Below, piece after piece: positions 34,483 to 43,288 of a stretch of DNA of 43,875 nucleotides. The DNA comes from Planctomycetaceae bacterium (GTDB lineage: Bacteria > Planctomycetota > Planctomycetia > Pirellulales > Pirellulaceae). The DNA is taken from contig SKZY01000168.1 in assembly GCA_007127095.1 (NCBI GenBank), positions 1 to 43,875 of the forward strand. The letters run 5' to 3'. Numbering within the stretch: the first letter of the stretch is position 1; every line of letters begins with the position of its first letter. Under the pieces are notes generated by a model. The model had not been told where the DNA came from. It did no database searches and worked only from the letters and a program-made list of their open reading frames with translations. The translations under genes were made by a program, and so were the position numbers.

Positions 34483-35481
34483 CTACACCTTGTCCTGCCA
34501 AGCGACACGGAGCGATTCGAGCCCGGCGGCGGTCGAAACCTGCGGACGGTAGCCGAGAATCCGCTTGGCGGCGGAGATATCAAAGTAATGATCGCGAGCC
34601 AGCTGCGCCGCCAAAAAACGGGTCATCGGCGGTTCCCGTTCAACCCCCGCGAGCCGATAGATTGTCTCCAGCGTCGCCCCCACCCGCCACGCTGTCGCCA
34701 GACTGATCGCCCGCGTCGGTGCCGGTACGTTGGCGATCTCCAACACCCGTGAAATCCAGTCCCAGCAGCCAACCGGTTCATCCTGTGTGATGAAAAACGG
34801 CCGACCACCACCCTCAGGGTCGACCTTAGTGAGGTGATCGAGTGCCGCCAGATGAGCCGCGGCCGCATTGTCGACATGCACCGTATCGATGCGGTTCTTG
34901 CCGTCGCCAACGATAACCAAGCGACGGCGACGCGCGCGGTCGATCAGCCGCGGAAAGAGGTGCGGATCATCGGCTCCCCAAATCAAATGCGGACGAAGGG
35001 CTGCCGTGTGGAGCTGGCCGACAGCGTGGGCCGCTAACACCGCCCGTTCGGCGATCGCTTTGGTGTCCGAATAATGACAGAGATGCTTGGCGGGGTACGT
35101 CGCCGATTCGTCGATCCCCGACTGATTACCACCGTCGAACGTGACGCTCGGGCTGCTGCAGTGAACCAGCACCGGAACCCTGCGGCGGTGGCAGCCCGCG
35201 ATCACGTTCTCGGTTCCCAACACGTTCACGCGGTGGTATCGTGACCAGGCTCCCCAAACCCCCGCGATCGCGGCGCAGTGAATCACCGCATCGACCCCTT
35301 CACACGCGCGATCAACCGTGTCGGCATCGCTGACGTCACCCCGCCGCAGGTCGACTCCTCGATCTTGCAGGTCGTGATACTCGCCGCGAGCCAAGCCTCG
35401 TACCCGATCACCGCGGCGCAATAACTGAGCACTGATCGATCGACCGAGAAACCCGCCGCAACCAGTAACCAATACCAACAT
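34483..35481 (-). CDS. OleD-like NAD(P)-dependent reductase (3beta-HSD/epimerase family)
   Basis: This 332-residue extended SDR begins with LVTGCGGFLG (residues 4-13). Catalytic Tyr137 and Lys141 lie in HYSDTKAIAE. The blocks VHCSSPSVTFDGG, LRPHLIWGADDPHLFPRLI, GDGKNRIDTVHVDNAAAAHL and EPPMTRFLAAQLARDHYFDISAAKR closely follow OleD, the 2-alkyl-3-ketoalkanoate reductase of long-chain olefin biosynthesis, and related 3beta-hydroxysteroid dehydrogenases. No oleA, oleB or oleC is in the window, so the assignment to olefin synthesis rests on sequence alone. I chose the ATG at 35481. Confidence 0.85.
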   Translation of the reverse strand: MLVLVTGCGGFLGRSISAQLLRRGDRVRGLARGEYHDLQDRGVDLRRGDVSDADTVDRACEGVDAVIHCAAIAGVWGAWSRYHRVNVLGTENVIAGCHRRRVPVLVHCSSPSVTFDGGNQSGIDESATYPAKHLCHYSDTKAIAERAVLAAHAVGQLHTAALRPHLIWGADDPHLFPRLIDRARRRRLVIVGDGKNRIDTVHVDNAAAAHLAALDHLTKVDPEGGGRPFFITQDEPVGCWDWISRVLEIANVPAPTRAISLATAWRVGATLETIYRLAGVEREPPMTRFLAAQLARDHYFDISAAKRILGYRPQVSTAAGLESLRVAWQDKV

Positions 35482-35750
35482 GAATGTAGGCTCTTTCGGA
35501 AAACGGGACTGCCCCTGTGGAGGGCAATGGTATCTGCACAAGCCAAGTCAACGCCAGCGAAATAAAAGCCACGCCCCCCTTTTTTCAGGAAGGCCAACCA
35601 ACAGCGAGGCTGGGTTAAATATCTCGGCTACCCGAGTCGCAGCGTGAGACGGAATGCGGTCGTCGCTTTGCGACATGTGTAGATACCGATGGTGGAGGGC
35701 ACCTAACACATTTTTTTTCTGCTCGATCCTAACCTTTGGAGTACCGCAGC

Positions 35751-37454
35751 GTGATCGAACGAACTGCGAACCTGATCGATATCGAAGGCCGGCGAATCGG
35801 ACCTTACCGCATCGTCGTGGAGGATCGTCGGATCGCGGCCCTAGAGCCATTGCCGGGGGCTGATGAGGCGTCGTTGCCTTACGCCCTGCCGGGTTACGTC
35901 GATGCTCATGTCCACATCGAATCGTCGATGTTGGTCCCCAGCGAGTTCGCCAAGTTGGCGGTCGCCCACGGGACCGTCGCGACGGTCTCGGACCCTCATG
36001 AAATCGCCAATGTCGTCGGCGTCGCCGGTGTCGACTTCATGATCGAGAACGGACGCCGGGTCCCGTTCAAGTTCTTCTTCGGCGCGCCCAGTTGTGTCCC
36101 CGCGACCGCGTTCGAAACCGCTGGGGCGACGATCGATGCCGCCGCCATCGGCGAACTACTCGCCCGCGACGAGATCCTCTATCTGGCGGAGATGATGAAC
36201 TACCCCGGCGTTCTCGCGGGCGACCCTGAGGTACTTGCCAAATTGCGACACGCCGAGGCGACCGGCAAACCGGTCGATGGTCACGCACCCGGAATTCGCG
36301 CTGCAGAGGCAAACGCTTATGCCGCCGCGGGGATCACGACCGATCATGAGTGCGTGTCGATTGAGGAGGCGATCGACAAGCTCAACGCGGGGATGAAAAT
36401 TTTGATCCGTGAAGGGAGCGCCGCCAAAAACTTCGACGCCTTGTTCCCACTGATCGATCGCTTCCCAGGACGCATCATGTTCTGCAGCGACGACAAACAC
36501 CCCGACGACCTGCTTCACGGCCATATCGACGAACTCGTCCGGCGGTCTCTCGCCGCAGGCGCCGACCTGTTTCTCGTCCTGGCCGCCGCCTGCCTAACAC
36601 CGGTACGTCATTACGGACTGCCGGTCGGCACGCTACGAGTCGGAGAACCCGCCGATTTTCAAATTATCGACAACTTGACCGACTTTAAAACGCTGGAAAC
36701 GGTGATCGATGGTCAGCCGGTCGCTTCCCAAGGCGAGCCTTTTTTCGCCTCGGTCGCCTGCCAGCCGATCAATCGCTTCGAATGTCATCCGAAACAGGTC
36801 GAGGATTTTCTGGTCTCGGCGACGTCGCCGGCAGGAGAACGCTCTGGCATCGATCCTGCAAAAGCCTCCGATGGATCGCCTGATTCGGTCTCGGTACGTG
36901 TCATCGAAGCGATCGATCGCGCTTTGGTCACCGGAGAACGAACGGTCGAACTGCCGCTCCGCAGAGGACACGTGTTAACCGATCCGGCCCGCGACATCCT
37001 CAAATTGACGGTCGTCAACCGCTATCAAGACGCTCCGCCCGCCGTCGCCTTCATTCACGGATTCGGTCTGAAGTTGGGAGCGATCGTGTCGAGCGTCGGT
37101 CACGATTCGCACAACATTTTGGCGATTTCGGGCGACGACGAATCGCTCTGCCGAGCGGTCAATCGCGTGATCGGCGTTCGCGGAGGGATCGCGGCGATCG
37201 ACGGTTCGGAAGGACATCTGCTCCCGCTACCGATCGCCGGACTGATGACCGATCGCCCGGGCACCGACGTGGCCGCGGAATACCAGGCGATCGAACGGTT
37301 CGTCAAGCAACGGCTCGGTTGCCCGCTGACCTCGCCGTTTACGACCCTGTCCTTCATGGCCCTGCTGGTCATCCCGTCGCTGAAACTGAGCGACTTGGGA
37401 CTGTTCGACTGCGGGACCTTTCGACTACTCGGTCAAGCGAACACCAGCGGCTGA
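35751..37454 (+). CDS. ade: adenine deaminase
   Basis: This 567-residue metal-dependent amidohydrolase converts adenine to hypoxanthine. Metal ligands His53 and His55 lie in DAHVHIESSM (51-60). Family blocks are GTVATVSDPHEIANVVG, FFGAPSCVPAT, YLAEMMNYPGVL, KPVDGHAPGIRAAEANAYAA, ITTDHECVSIEEA, ILIREGSAAKNFDALF and FCSDDKHPDDLLHGHIDELV. I start it at the GTG at 35751, with GGAG 9 bases upstream; a TTG at 35736 is in frame. The stop is one base from the convergent peroxidase stop. No purine operon surrounds it. Confidence 0.94.
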   Translation: MIERTANLIDIEGRRIGPYRIVVEDRRIAALEPLPGADEASLPYALPGYVDAHVHIESSMLVPSEFAKLAVAHGTVATVSDPHEIANVVGVAGVDFMIENGRRVPFKFFFGAPSCVPATAFETAGATIDAAAIGELLARDEILYLAEMMNYPGVLAGDPEVLAKLRHAEATGKPVDGHAPGIRAAEANAYAAAGITTDHECVSIEEAIDKLNAGMKILIREGSAAKNFDALFPLIDRFPGRIMFCSDDKHPDDLLHGHIDELVRRSLAAGADLFLVLAAACLTPVRHYGLPVGTLRVGEPADFQIIDNLTDFKTLETVIDGQPVASQGEPFFASVACQPINRFECHPKQVEDFLVSATSPAGERSGIDPAKASDGSPDSVSVRVIEAIDRALVTGERTVELPLRRGHVLTDPARDILKLTVVNRYQDAPPAVAFIHGFGLKLGAIVSSVGHDSHNILAISGDDESLCRAVNRVIGVRGGIAAIDGSEGHLLPLPIAGLMTDRPGTDVAAEYQAIERFVKQRLGCPLTSPFTTLSFMALLVIPSLKLSDLGLFDCGTFRLLGQANTSG

Positions 37455-37455
37455 A

Positions 37456-38016
37456 TCAACCCTTCGACAACTCAGCTTCGACCGCTTTGAGCAATTCGGC
37501 GTCAGCCGGAGCAACCCGGGGTGAGAAGCGGTTGACGATCTGGCCGTCGCGACCGATCAAGAATTTTTCGAAGTTCCAACTGATCTTCCCGCTGCCGACC
37601 GGTTTGGTCGATTGCGAAGTCAGGTATTGATACAGTGGCGCGGCACCGCTGCCGTTCACCTCAACCTTGCTGAACAGCGGAAATGTGACGCTGTACTTGG
37701 TGCTGCAAAATTGCTTGATATCGGCTTCGGTGCCCGGTTCCTGGCCGCCGAACTGATTGCAGGGAAAGCCGAGGACGACCAAACCTTTGTCGCCATACTT
37801 CTCGTACAACGATTGCAAACCGGCGTACTGCGGCGTCAGTCCACATTCGCTCGCCACATTGACCACCAACACCACCTTGCCCCGATAATCCTCCAAATTG
37901 ACCGCTTCCCCATCGATCGACTCGACCTTGAAGGAAAGGGCGTCCTGATTCTCTTCGGCTCTGGCGGAAAGGGTCATGGCAAAACACGTCAACAGTGCGA
38001 GTAATTTGGTCTTCAT
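37456..38016 (-). CDS. exported glutathione peroxidase family protein
   Basis: This 186-residue protein has an N-terminal signal peptide (MKTKLLALLTCFAMTLSARA) and a thioredoxin-fold peroxidase domain. The peroxidatic Cys58 is in NVASECGLTPQY, followed by GFPCNQFGGQEPG (Cys86, Asn87, Gln88) and ISWNFEKFLIG (the Trp-Asn of the catalytic tetrad). It is a Cys, not a selenocysteine, enzyme. Most bacterial homologues use thioredoxin or another thiol, not glutathione. The signal peptide implies a periplasmic or envelope location. It is convergent with ade, with one base between stops. Confidence 0.92.
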   Translation of the reverse strand: MKTKLLALLTCFAMTLSARAEENQDALSFKVESIDGEAVNLEDYRGKVVLVVNVASECGLTPQYAGLQSLYEKYGDKGLVVLGFPCNQFGGQEPGTEADIKQFCSTKYSVTFPLFSKVEVNGSGAAPLYQYLTSQSTKPVGSGKISWNFEKFLIGRDGQIVNRFSPRVAPADAELLKAVEAELSKG

Positions 38017-38118
38017 CTTCGGTTTCACAAATTGGCAACGAATCGGTAAAGGAACAACCTTGGTCCAATTGTAACGGCTAGCCAAGGAGCGGTGGGGTAC
38101 GGATTCATAGGGCTACGG

Positions 38119-39063
38119 CTACGGTTCCGGCGGCATCGTTTTGGTGGCATCGAGTGATCCGACCACCTCGGCGACCGACACGGCACCGAGGCTGGCGATC
38201 GCCGCCGGTAAGCGGTCGATGATCCGCATCGATGCCTGTGGATCGTAGTAATTCGCGGTACCGATCTGGACGGCCGAAGCGCCGGCAACGATGAATTGCA
38301 TCACGTCATCGAGGTTGGCGATCCCACCGATTCCGACGATCGGAATCGGGACCGCCGACCGCACCTGATGGACGCACCGCAAGGCGATCGGTTTGATCGC
38401 CGGACCGCTCATCCCACCCATCACGTTGCCCAGCATCGGACGCCGCTTTCGCCAATCGATCGCCATCGCCAACACGGTATTGATCAAACAGACGGCATCG
38501 GCACCGCCACCCGCAGCGCCACGCGCGATATCGGCGATCGAGGTCACATTCGGCGTCAATTTGGCGAGGATCGGCACTCGACAGCGGTGTCGGACGGCCG
38601 CCACGACACGCTCGCACGATCGCGGATCGGTGCCGAAATCGACCCCGCCGCTAACGTTCGGACAGGAAAGATTGAGTTCGATCGCTGCCACACCATCAGC
38701 TTCGCCGACCTGCTCGGCCAAGGCGACAAAGTCGTCCTCGGTACGTCCAGCGACGCTGACGATGATCGCCGTCCCGATCTCCCGCAAGTACGGCAAATGG
38801 TGATTGAGAAACGTCTCCACTCCGTCATTGTCCAGCCCGATCGCATTGAGCAAGCCCGCCGATACCTCGACGGTCCGCCACGGAGCGTTGCCGATCCGTG
38901 GCATCGCGGTGATCGTCTTGGGAAGTATCCCACCGAGTCGCCGACAATCGACGATCCGCTCCATCTCGCGGGCGTAACCGAAAGTACCCGAGGCGACCAT
39001 CACGGGGTTGGTCAGACGCAGGCGGCCGAGTGTTACCGACAGATCGATCGGCGGGTTGCTCAT
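38119..39063 (-). CDS. pyrD: dihydroorotate dehydrogenase, class 1B-like
   Basis: This 314-residue FMN enzyme oxidises dihydroorotate to orotate in pyrimidine synthesis. The catalytic Cys134 lies in ELNLSCPNVSGG, as in cytosolic class 1 enzymes. Other blocks are PVMVASGTFGYAREME, LLNAIGLDNDGVETFLN, ILAKLTPNVTSIADIARG and IVGIGGIANLDDVMQFIVAGASAVQIGT. Class 1B enzymes normally work with PyrK, which is absent from the window. The ATG overlaps the coaB stop by four bases, suggesting coupled translation. Confidence 0.95.
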   Translation of the reverse strand: MSNPPIDLSVTLGRLRLTNPVMVASGTFGYAREMERIVDCRRLGGILPKTITAMPRIGNAPWRTVEVSAGLLNAIGLDNDGVETFLNHHLPYLREIGTAIIVSVAGRTEDDFVALAEQVGEADGVAAIELNLSCPNVSGGVDFGTDPRSCERVVAAVRHRCRVPILAKLTPNVTSIADIARGAAGGGADAVCLINTVLAMAIDWRKRRPMLGNVMGGMSGPAIKPIALRCVHQVRSAVPIPIVGIGGIANLDDVMQFIVAGASAVQIGTANYYDPQASMRIIDRLPAAIASLGAVSVAEVVGSLDATKTMPPEP

Positions 39064-39746
39064 GGTTGATCGCGATTCGAGGCAGTTTCGGAGCGGGTGT
39101 GCGTCGACACCGGGACTTGGAGTCCGAGTCGCCGAAAAATCACCTCGATGATCCGATCGGCCACGGATTCTTTGCTGCCGGCGATCGCTTCGACCAACGT
39201 CCCGTCCGCGGCTAAGATCTCCACTTGGTTGTCAGTAGAATCGATCGCGTCGGGACCGTTGCTGACGATCAGGTCGCAGTGCTTCTTTTCCAGCTTGACG
39301 ATCGCCCGAAAACGACGGTCATCGGTTTCCAAGGCAAACCCGATCACCCGTTGATCGGAACGTTTCGACTGGCCTAACGTGGCGACCACATCTCGGGTTT
39401 CGATCAGCTCGATCGTTAACGGTTGCCCGGTCTTGGCGATCTTTTGCGAGGCGACCTGTTGCGGTTGGTAATCACACGGGGCTGCGGCCCCGATCGCGAC
39501 GTCACAACCGGTGAACTGCTGCGACGCCGCAGCCAACATCTCGTCGGTCGTGACCACGGGGATCACCGTCGCGGACACCGGATAGGTCACGGCCACCGGA
39601 CCGCTGACGATCACCACTTCGTGACCACGTTCGATGCAAGCTGCTGCCAACGCGGCCCCCATCCGCCCACTCGAGGCGTTAGTCAAATAGCGGACCGGGT
39701 CGAGATACTGACGGGTCGGCCCCGAGGTGATCAAAATCTTAGCCAC
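39060..39746 (-). CDS. coaB: phosphopantothenate-cysteine ligase, stand-alone CoaB domain
   Basis: This 228-residue protein matches the CoaB half of bifunctional CoaBC: LITSGPTRQYLDPVRYLTNA then SSGRMGAALAAACIERGHEV at the N-terminus, DVAIGAAAPCDYQPQ, GFALETDDRRFRAIVKLEKK and DLIVSNGPDAIDSTDNQVEIL. It joins 4'-phosphopantothenate and cysteine in CoA synthesis. The CoaC decarboxylase half is missing here, so it must be encoded elsewhere. It overlaps pyrD by ATGA and is followed upstream, 10 bases away, by the TerB-like gene. Confidence 0.93.
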   Translation of the reverse strand: MAKILITSGPTRQYLDPVRYLTNASSGRMGAALAAACIERGHEVVIVSGPVAVTYPVSATVIPVVTTDEMLAAASQQFTGCDVAIGAAAPCDYQPQQVASQKIAKTGQPLTIELIETRDVVATLGQSKRSDQRVIGFALETDDRRFRAIVKLEKKHCDLIVSNGPDAIDSTDNQVEILAADGTLVEAIAGSKESVADRIIEVIFRRLGLQVPVSTHTRSETASNRDQP

Positions 39747-39756
39747 ACCGCATCCG

Positions 39757-40101
39757 TCAGTTGGCCAAACAGCGGCTGATCAACGCATCGACTTCGGGCA
39801 AGCCGTAGCCGAGTTTCGCGGCACAAATCGCGAACAAACGCTTTTCGTTTTCGTCCAAAATCCCGTCGGCGGCCATCATCCGCAACATATCGATCAACAG
39901 CGATTCCGCATCGTCGCGGTCTTGTGGCAGACTGACCGACGCGCCGTCCTCCAACGCGAACCGGATCGCCGCTTGCAGTTCCTGCTCGCCCAGTCCCAAC
40001 TCGATGCAGCGGTCGGTAAGGTAATTGACCTCGCGTTCTCCCAAGGAACCGTCGGCGAGCGCCATCACCATCAAGTTTTGCATTCGGACCGAAGGTTCCA
40101 T
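39757..40101 (-). CDS. TerB-like all-helical protein
   Basis: This 114-residue protein has two similar halves, each with an Ala-Asp-Gly element: LMVMALADGSLGEREVNYLT and MLRMMAADGILDENEKRLFA. This is the TerB/DjlA N-terminal fold, which binds metal at the paired acidic loops. It has no signal peptide or membrane segment. Its stop lies 10 bases before the coaB start, so TerB-like, coaB and pyrD probably form one transcript. Many TerB proteins have nothing to do with tellurite; the role here is unknown. Confidence 0.8.
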   Translation of the reverse strand: MEPSVRMQNLMVMALADGSLGEREVNYLTDRCIELGLGEQELQAAIRFALEDGASVSLPQDRDDAESLLIDMLRMMAADGILDENEKRLFAICAAKLGYGLPEVDALISRCLAN

Positions 40102-40293
40102 CGCCGGTAATCCAGGTTGGCAGAGATACAGGAACGCAAAATCGCCGCCCGAAAGGTTCGGTGCCGGCGGACTCGACGGCGCCGGTGACCAGCGATTTGA
40201 CAGTCTGAAAGTCTACCAGAGTCCGCGAAACCCGAAACCGGTCAAGTCCGCACCGCCCGACCGAACGTATCCAAAACCATCGCGATATCTCAG

Positions 40294-41682
40294 ATGCTCA
40301 CGCCCTCAGCCAACGTCACCGCATCACCAGCCAAATCGATTTGGCGTTCGCTCTCTCATCTCCAACGCTGCCGCGTGGTGGCCGCCGCGCGAAAACAATT
40401 GGCCGATGACGCCGAGTGGTTGGCAGAGCTCTGCGAGAGCGACCAGCGGACCGATCCGGTCGAGACGGTAACCGCCGAAATTACCCCGCTTTGCGCCGCA
40501 CTGAAGTTCATCGGAAAAAACGGCCCGTCGATCCTTCGCTCCCAGCGATTCGGCGTTCGCGGCCGACCGATCTGGTTGTGGGGCGTTACCAGCGAGGTTA
40601 GCCGTGTCGCCTGGGGCGATGTGTTGATCCTGGCGGCTTGGAATTACCCGCTGCTATTGCCGGGCGTCCAGATCGCACAAGCACTCGCCGCCGGAAATCA
40701 CGTCTGGTTTAAGCCCGCCCCCGGCTGCGAAAAGATCGCGGCGGTCCTGGTCTCGGCCTTCCTTCGCGCCGGCGTTCCGCAAACGGCTCTGTCGCTGCTA
40801 CCCAGCTCGCCAGCGGCAGCACAGCAACGGATCGACGACGGCGTCGATCTGGTCGTCCTTACCGGCGGATCGACCTCGGGACGTGCCGTGATGACCCGCT
40901 GTGCTCAGACGCTGACTCCATCAATTATGGAACTCAGCGGCTGCGATGCGGTGCTGATCGGTCCCGGCGCGGACCTCGACCATGCCGCCAAAACGATCGC
41001 CTTCGGACTCACTTTCAATGCCGGGGCGACCTGCATTGGCCCCCGACGGTTGGTCGTTTCGCCAGACCAGCTCGCCGCTTTGGTCGATCGTTTGCGTGAA
41101 CACCTCGGCGAAGCACCGCCCCAAGTCGTGCATCCCGCGGCACGCAAGGCGGTCGTCGCGGCAATCACCGATGCCCAGCGCCGGGGAGCCGTCGACATTC
41201 TCGGTCCACAACAAACCACCGACGTTCTCGGCTCACGAGGCGAACTGCGGCCACGGATCTACTCAGGCGTCGGCGCCGATTGGAAAATCGCTGACGGCGA
41301 CCTGTTCGCCCCGGTCGCGTCTCTGCTCGAAGCGGCCGATGACGAGGCGATGGTGCAAATCGTCAATCGCTGTCGCTACCGGCTCGCCGCCTCCGTCTTC
41401 GGGCCGCCGCTGTGGGCCCGCTCCTTAGCCGATCGCCTCGATGTCGGCCATGTTTCAATCAATGACATGATTTTCCCCACAGCCGATCCGCGAATCCCCT
41501 TCGGCGGCCGCGGCCACAGCGGTTTCGGGGTCACCCGCGGCGCGGCCGGCCTGCTGGCAATGTCCCAGCCCAAAGTGACCGCGATCCACCGTGGTTCGGT
41601 GTTTTTGCACCTGCGAAAACGCGGGCCAAGTGATTTAGCTGCCGCCCTGAAGCTGCTGCGGGCGTCTCACGGCGGAAAGTAA
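40294..41682 (+). CDS. aldehyde dehydrogenase family protein
   Basis: This 462-residue protein has the catalytic set of NAD(P)-dependent aldehyde dehydrogenases. Asn117 is in AAWNYPLLLPG, Lys140 in HVWFKPAPG, the Gly-rich VVLTGGSTSGRAVM follows at 187-200, Glu213 in SIMELSGCDAVLI and the nucleophile Cys247 in NAGATCIGPRRL. The C-terminal block PFGGRGHSGFGVTRGAAGLL is typical. It is shorter than classical ALDHs at the N-terminus, as in the coniferyl-aldehyde / short-ALDH group. Substrate unknown. It stands alone between the TerB-like gene and a small hypothetical gene. Confidence 0.9.
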   Translation: MLTPSANVTASPAKSIWRSLSHLQRCRVVAAARKQLADDAEWLAELCESDQRTDPVETVTAEITPLCAALKFIGKNGPSILRSQRFGVRGRPIWLWGVTSEVSRVAWGDVLILAAWNYPLLLPGVQIAQALAAGNHVWFKPAPGCEKIAAVLVSAFLRAGVPQTALSLLPSSPAAAQQRIDDGVDLVVLTGGSTSGRAVMTRCAQTLTPSIMELSGCDAVLIGPGADLDHAAKTIAFGLTFNAGATCIGPRRLVVSPDQLAALVDRLREHLGEAPPQVVHPAARKAVVAAITDAQRRGAVDILGPQQTTDVLGSRGELRPRIYSGVGADWKIADGDLFAPVASLLEAADDEAMVQIVNRCRYRLAASVFGPPLWARSLADRLDVGHVSINDMIFPTADPRIPFGGRGHSGFGVTRGAAGLLAMSQPKVTAIHRGSVFLHLRKRGPSDLAAALKLLRASHGGK

Positions 41683-41801
41683 CGCATCCCGGCATCCAGT
41701 GGGAGCAACTTTCGATCTTGCGAGCGGGTCGGCGATTGGGTGAATATCGGGGCACTGGTCACCCATCCCCTCGCCACATCCCCCGCAGTACCGAGAAATT
41801 C

Positions 41802-42113
41802 ATGGACACGCTGGACTTCTCCCGCTCATCGGTCGAACCACTGAGCGGTCCGGTCAGTACCCTCTACGCGATCTATCACGAAATTGCGGCTCGCGACCAT
41901 CGCTGTCGCCTGCAAGCCTTGTACGGCGATGAACCGCCACCGGTTGGGCATACGCCGTTCCGCCCGTTGCCGCTGGCCCACTTCGCAGCCCGCTTCGAAA
42001 AGGCCAAGTTGCTGCCTGACGGCGAACGACAATTCCGCTGCCAACTCGCCCGCTGGGCCAAGTGTCACGGGATCGACTGCTTGGCTTTCGTCGTCTCCCG
42101 CCGCGCCGCCTGA
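41802..42113 (+). CDS. small hypothetical protein upstream of the PLC-like gene
   Basis: This 103-residue protein of no family I recognise starts MDTLDFSRSSVEPLSGPVST and contains PFRPLPLAHFAARFEKAKLL and QLARWAKCHGIDCLAFVVSR. No signal peptide or membrane segment. GAGAAATTC precedes the ATG. It ends 51 bases before the PLC-like gene on the same strand and could be in its operon. Confidence 0.6.
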   Translation: MDTLDFSRSSVEPLSGPVSTLYAIYHEIAARDHRCRLQALYGDEPPPVGHTPFRPLPLAHFAARFEKAKLLPDGERQFRCQLARWAKCHGIDCLAFVVSRRAA

Positions 42114-42164
42114 CCGCAATCGCCGCAAGCCCCGCGGCATCCGACTAACGACCAGGAGCCTTCG

Positions 42165-43154
42165 GTGTCCTTGCTACCCTTGATCCTGCGGCGGATGCAC
42201 TGCCGCGGGACACACCAACGCTTCGCCCTCGATTCACTCGACCATGTCCAAACACCGGCCGGAAAACGGCTGGCACGGCTGCTGCTGAGGTACAACGATC
42301 GCTTCCTGACCGGAACCGTCGATCCCGACGAACGGTTTTGCGACTTCCAGAACCACTGCATCCATGTCCGCAGCGGGTATTGGGGCGGAGCACCGCGATT
42401 GGCGATGATCTGGTACGAGCGATTGCAAAGTCACCTTTCGGTCGGGCGGTTCGCCGAAGCAGCCTACGCTGCGGGTGTGTTGAGCCACTATTTCACCGAC
42501 CCGCTGCAACCACTGCATACCGCCCAGACAGACCGTGAACCGCTGGTGCATCGGGCGATGGAGTTAAGCGTTTATCGCAGCTATGACGATATTTTGCGGA
42601 TCTGGATCGAGGGCGACTTCAAGGTCGATTTCCGACTTGGTGACGGCGACGCTTGGCTCGCCCAAGCGTTGCTTAAAGGGGCTCGTTTCGCCAATCAAAG
42701 CTACGATCGATTGGTCGGAAGCTACGACTTGCAGCGTGGCAGCATCGATCCGCGGACCGGGCTGACCGACGACGCCAAGTTGACCTTTGCCGTATTATTC
42801 GGCTTGGCGATCACGGGATTAGCCAAGATCTGGGATCGCGCCGCTGCCGACGCCTGCCGTTCTATCCCGCTGCCAAAAACCGGGCTGCTGCTGCCAACCA
42901 CCGCCGCGACGGTCAAGATCGTACCCAAACGGATCCGAGCCGCATTCCACCTGCGTCGCGAACAACGCGCGGTGCTCAAGGTTTGGGACGAATACTCTCG
43001 ACTCGGCAAACTGGTGGATGAAATCCCCTCGGAGTGCTATGTCAAACAACAGGTTTGGCAGGTCTATCAACGCGAAATCGCCTGGCGCCAGCGGATCGCA
43101 AAGTTGAATGACGAAGCGACCGCGCACTGTAACGCGGATCGTCAGGTCGCCTGA
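42165..43154 (+). CDS. zinc-dependent phospholipase C-like protein
   Basis: This 329-residue protein carries the metal-ligand pattern of the zinc phospholipase C / P1 nuclease fold: Asp60 and His64 in CDFQNHCIH, His108 and Asp112 in AGVLSHYFTDPLQPLHTAQ, His118, and His129-x3-Glu133 in LVHRAMELS. No signal peptide is visible, so unlike secreted PLCs it may be cytosolic. Residues after about 190 form a helical C-terminal part of unknown role. The start is GTG at 42165 with GGAG 8 bases upstream. Family members outside Bacillus and Clostridium are mostly uncharacterised; an esterase or nuclease role is inference. Confidence 0.8.
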   Translation: MSLLPLILRRMHCRGTHQRFALDSLDHVQTPAGKRLARLLLRYNDRFLTGTVDPDERFCDFQNHCIHVRSGYWGGAPRLAMIWYERLQSHLSVGRFAEAAYAAGVLSHYFTDPLQPLHTAQTDREPLVHRAMELSVYRSYDDILRIWIEGDFKVDFRLGDGDAWLAQALLKGARFANQSYDRLVGSYDLQRGSIDPRTGLTDDAKLTFAVLFGLAITGLAKIWDRAAADACRSIPLPKTGLLLPTTAATVKIVPKRIRAAFHLRREQRAVLKVWDEYSRLGKLVDEIPSECYVKQQVWQVYQREIAWRQRIAKLNDEATAHCNADRQVA

Positions 43155-43288
43155 TTTTTTGTAAGGGCAGCAACCCAGTAGGGTGGCATTCTTAAGCACT
43201 CTCTAAAGTGCCTTTCGGGTTAATCGCCTTCGGGACTCAATCGCCTTTGAGACCCGGTCCAGCCAGACCGACCGGCGATCAGCGTCTG

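Noticed and set aside
35482-35750. possible purine riboswitch before adenine deaminase
   Set aside because: The conserved P1/J2-3 pattern of purine riboswitches is not present.
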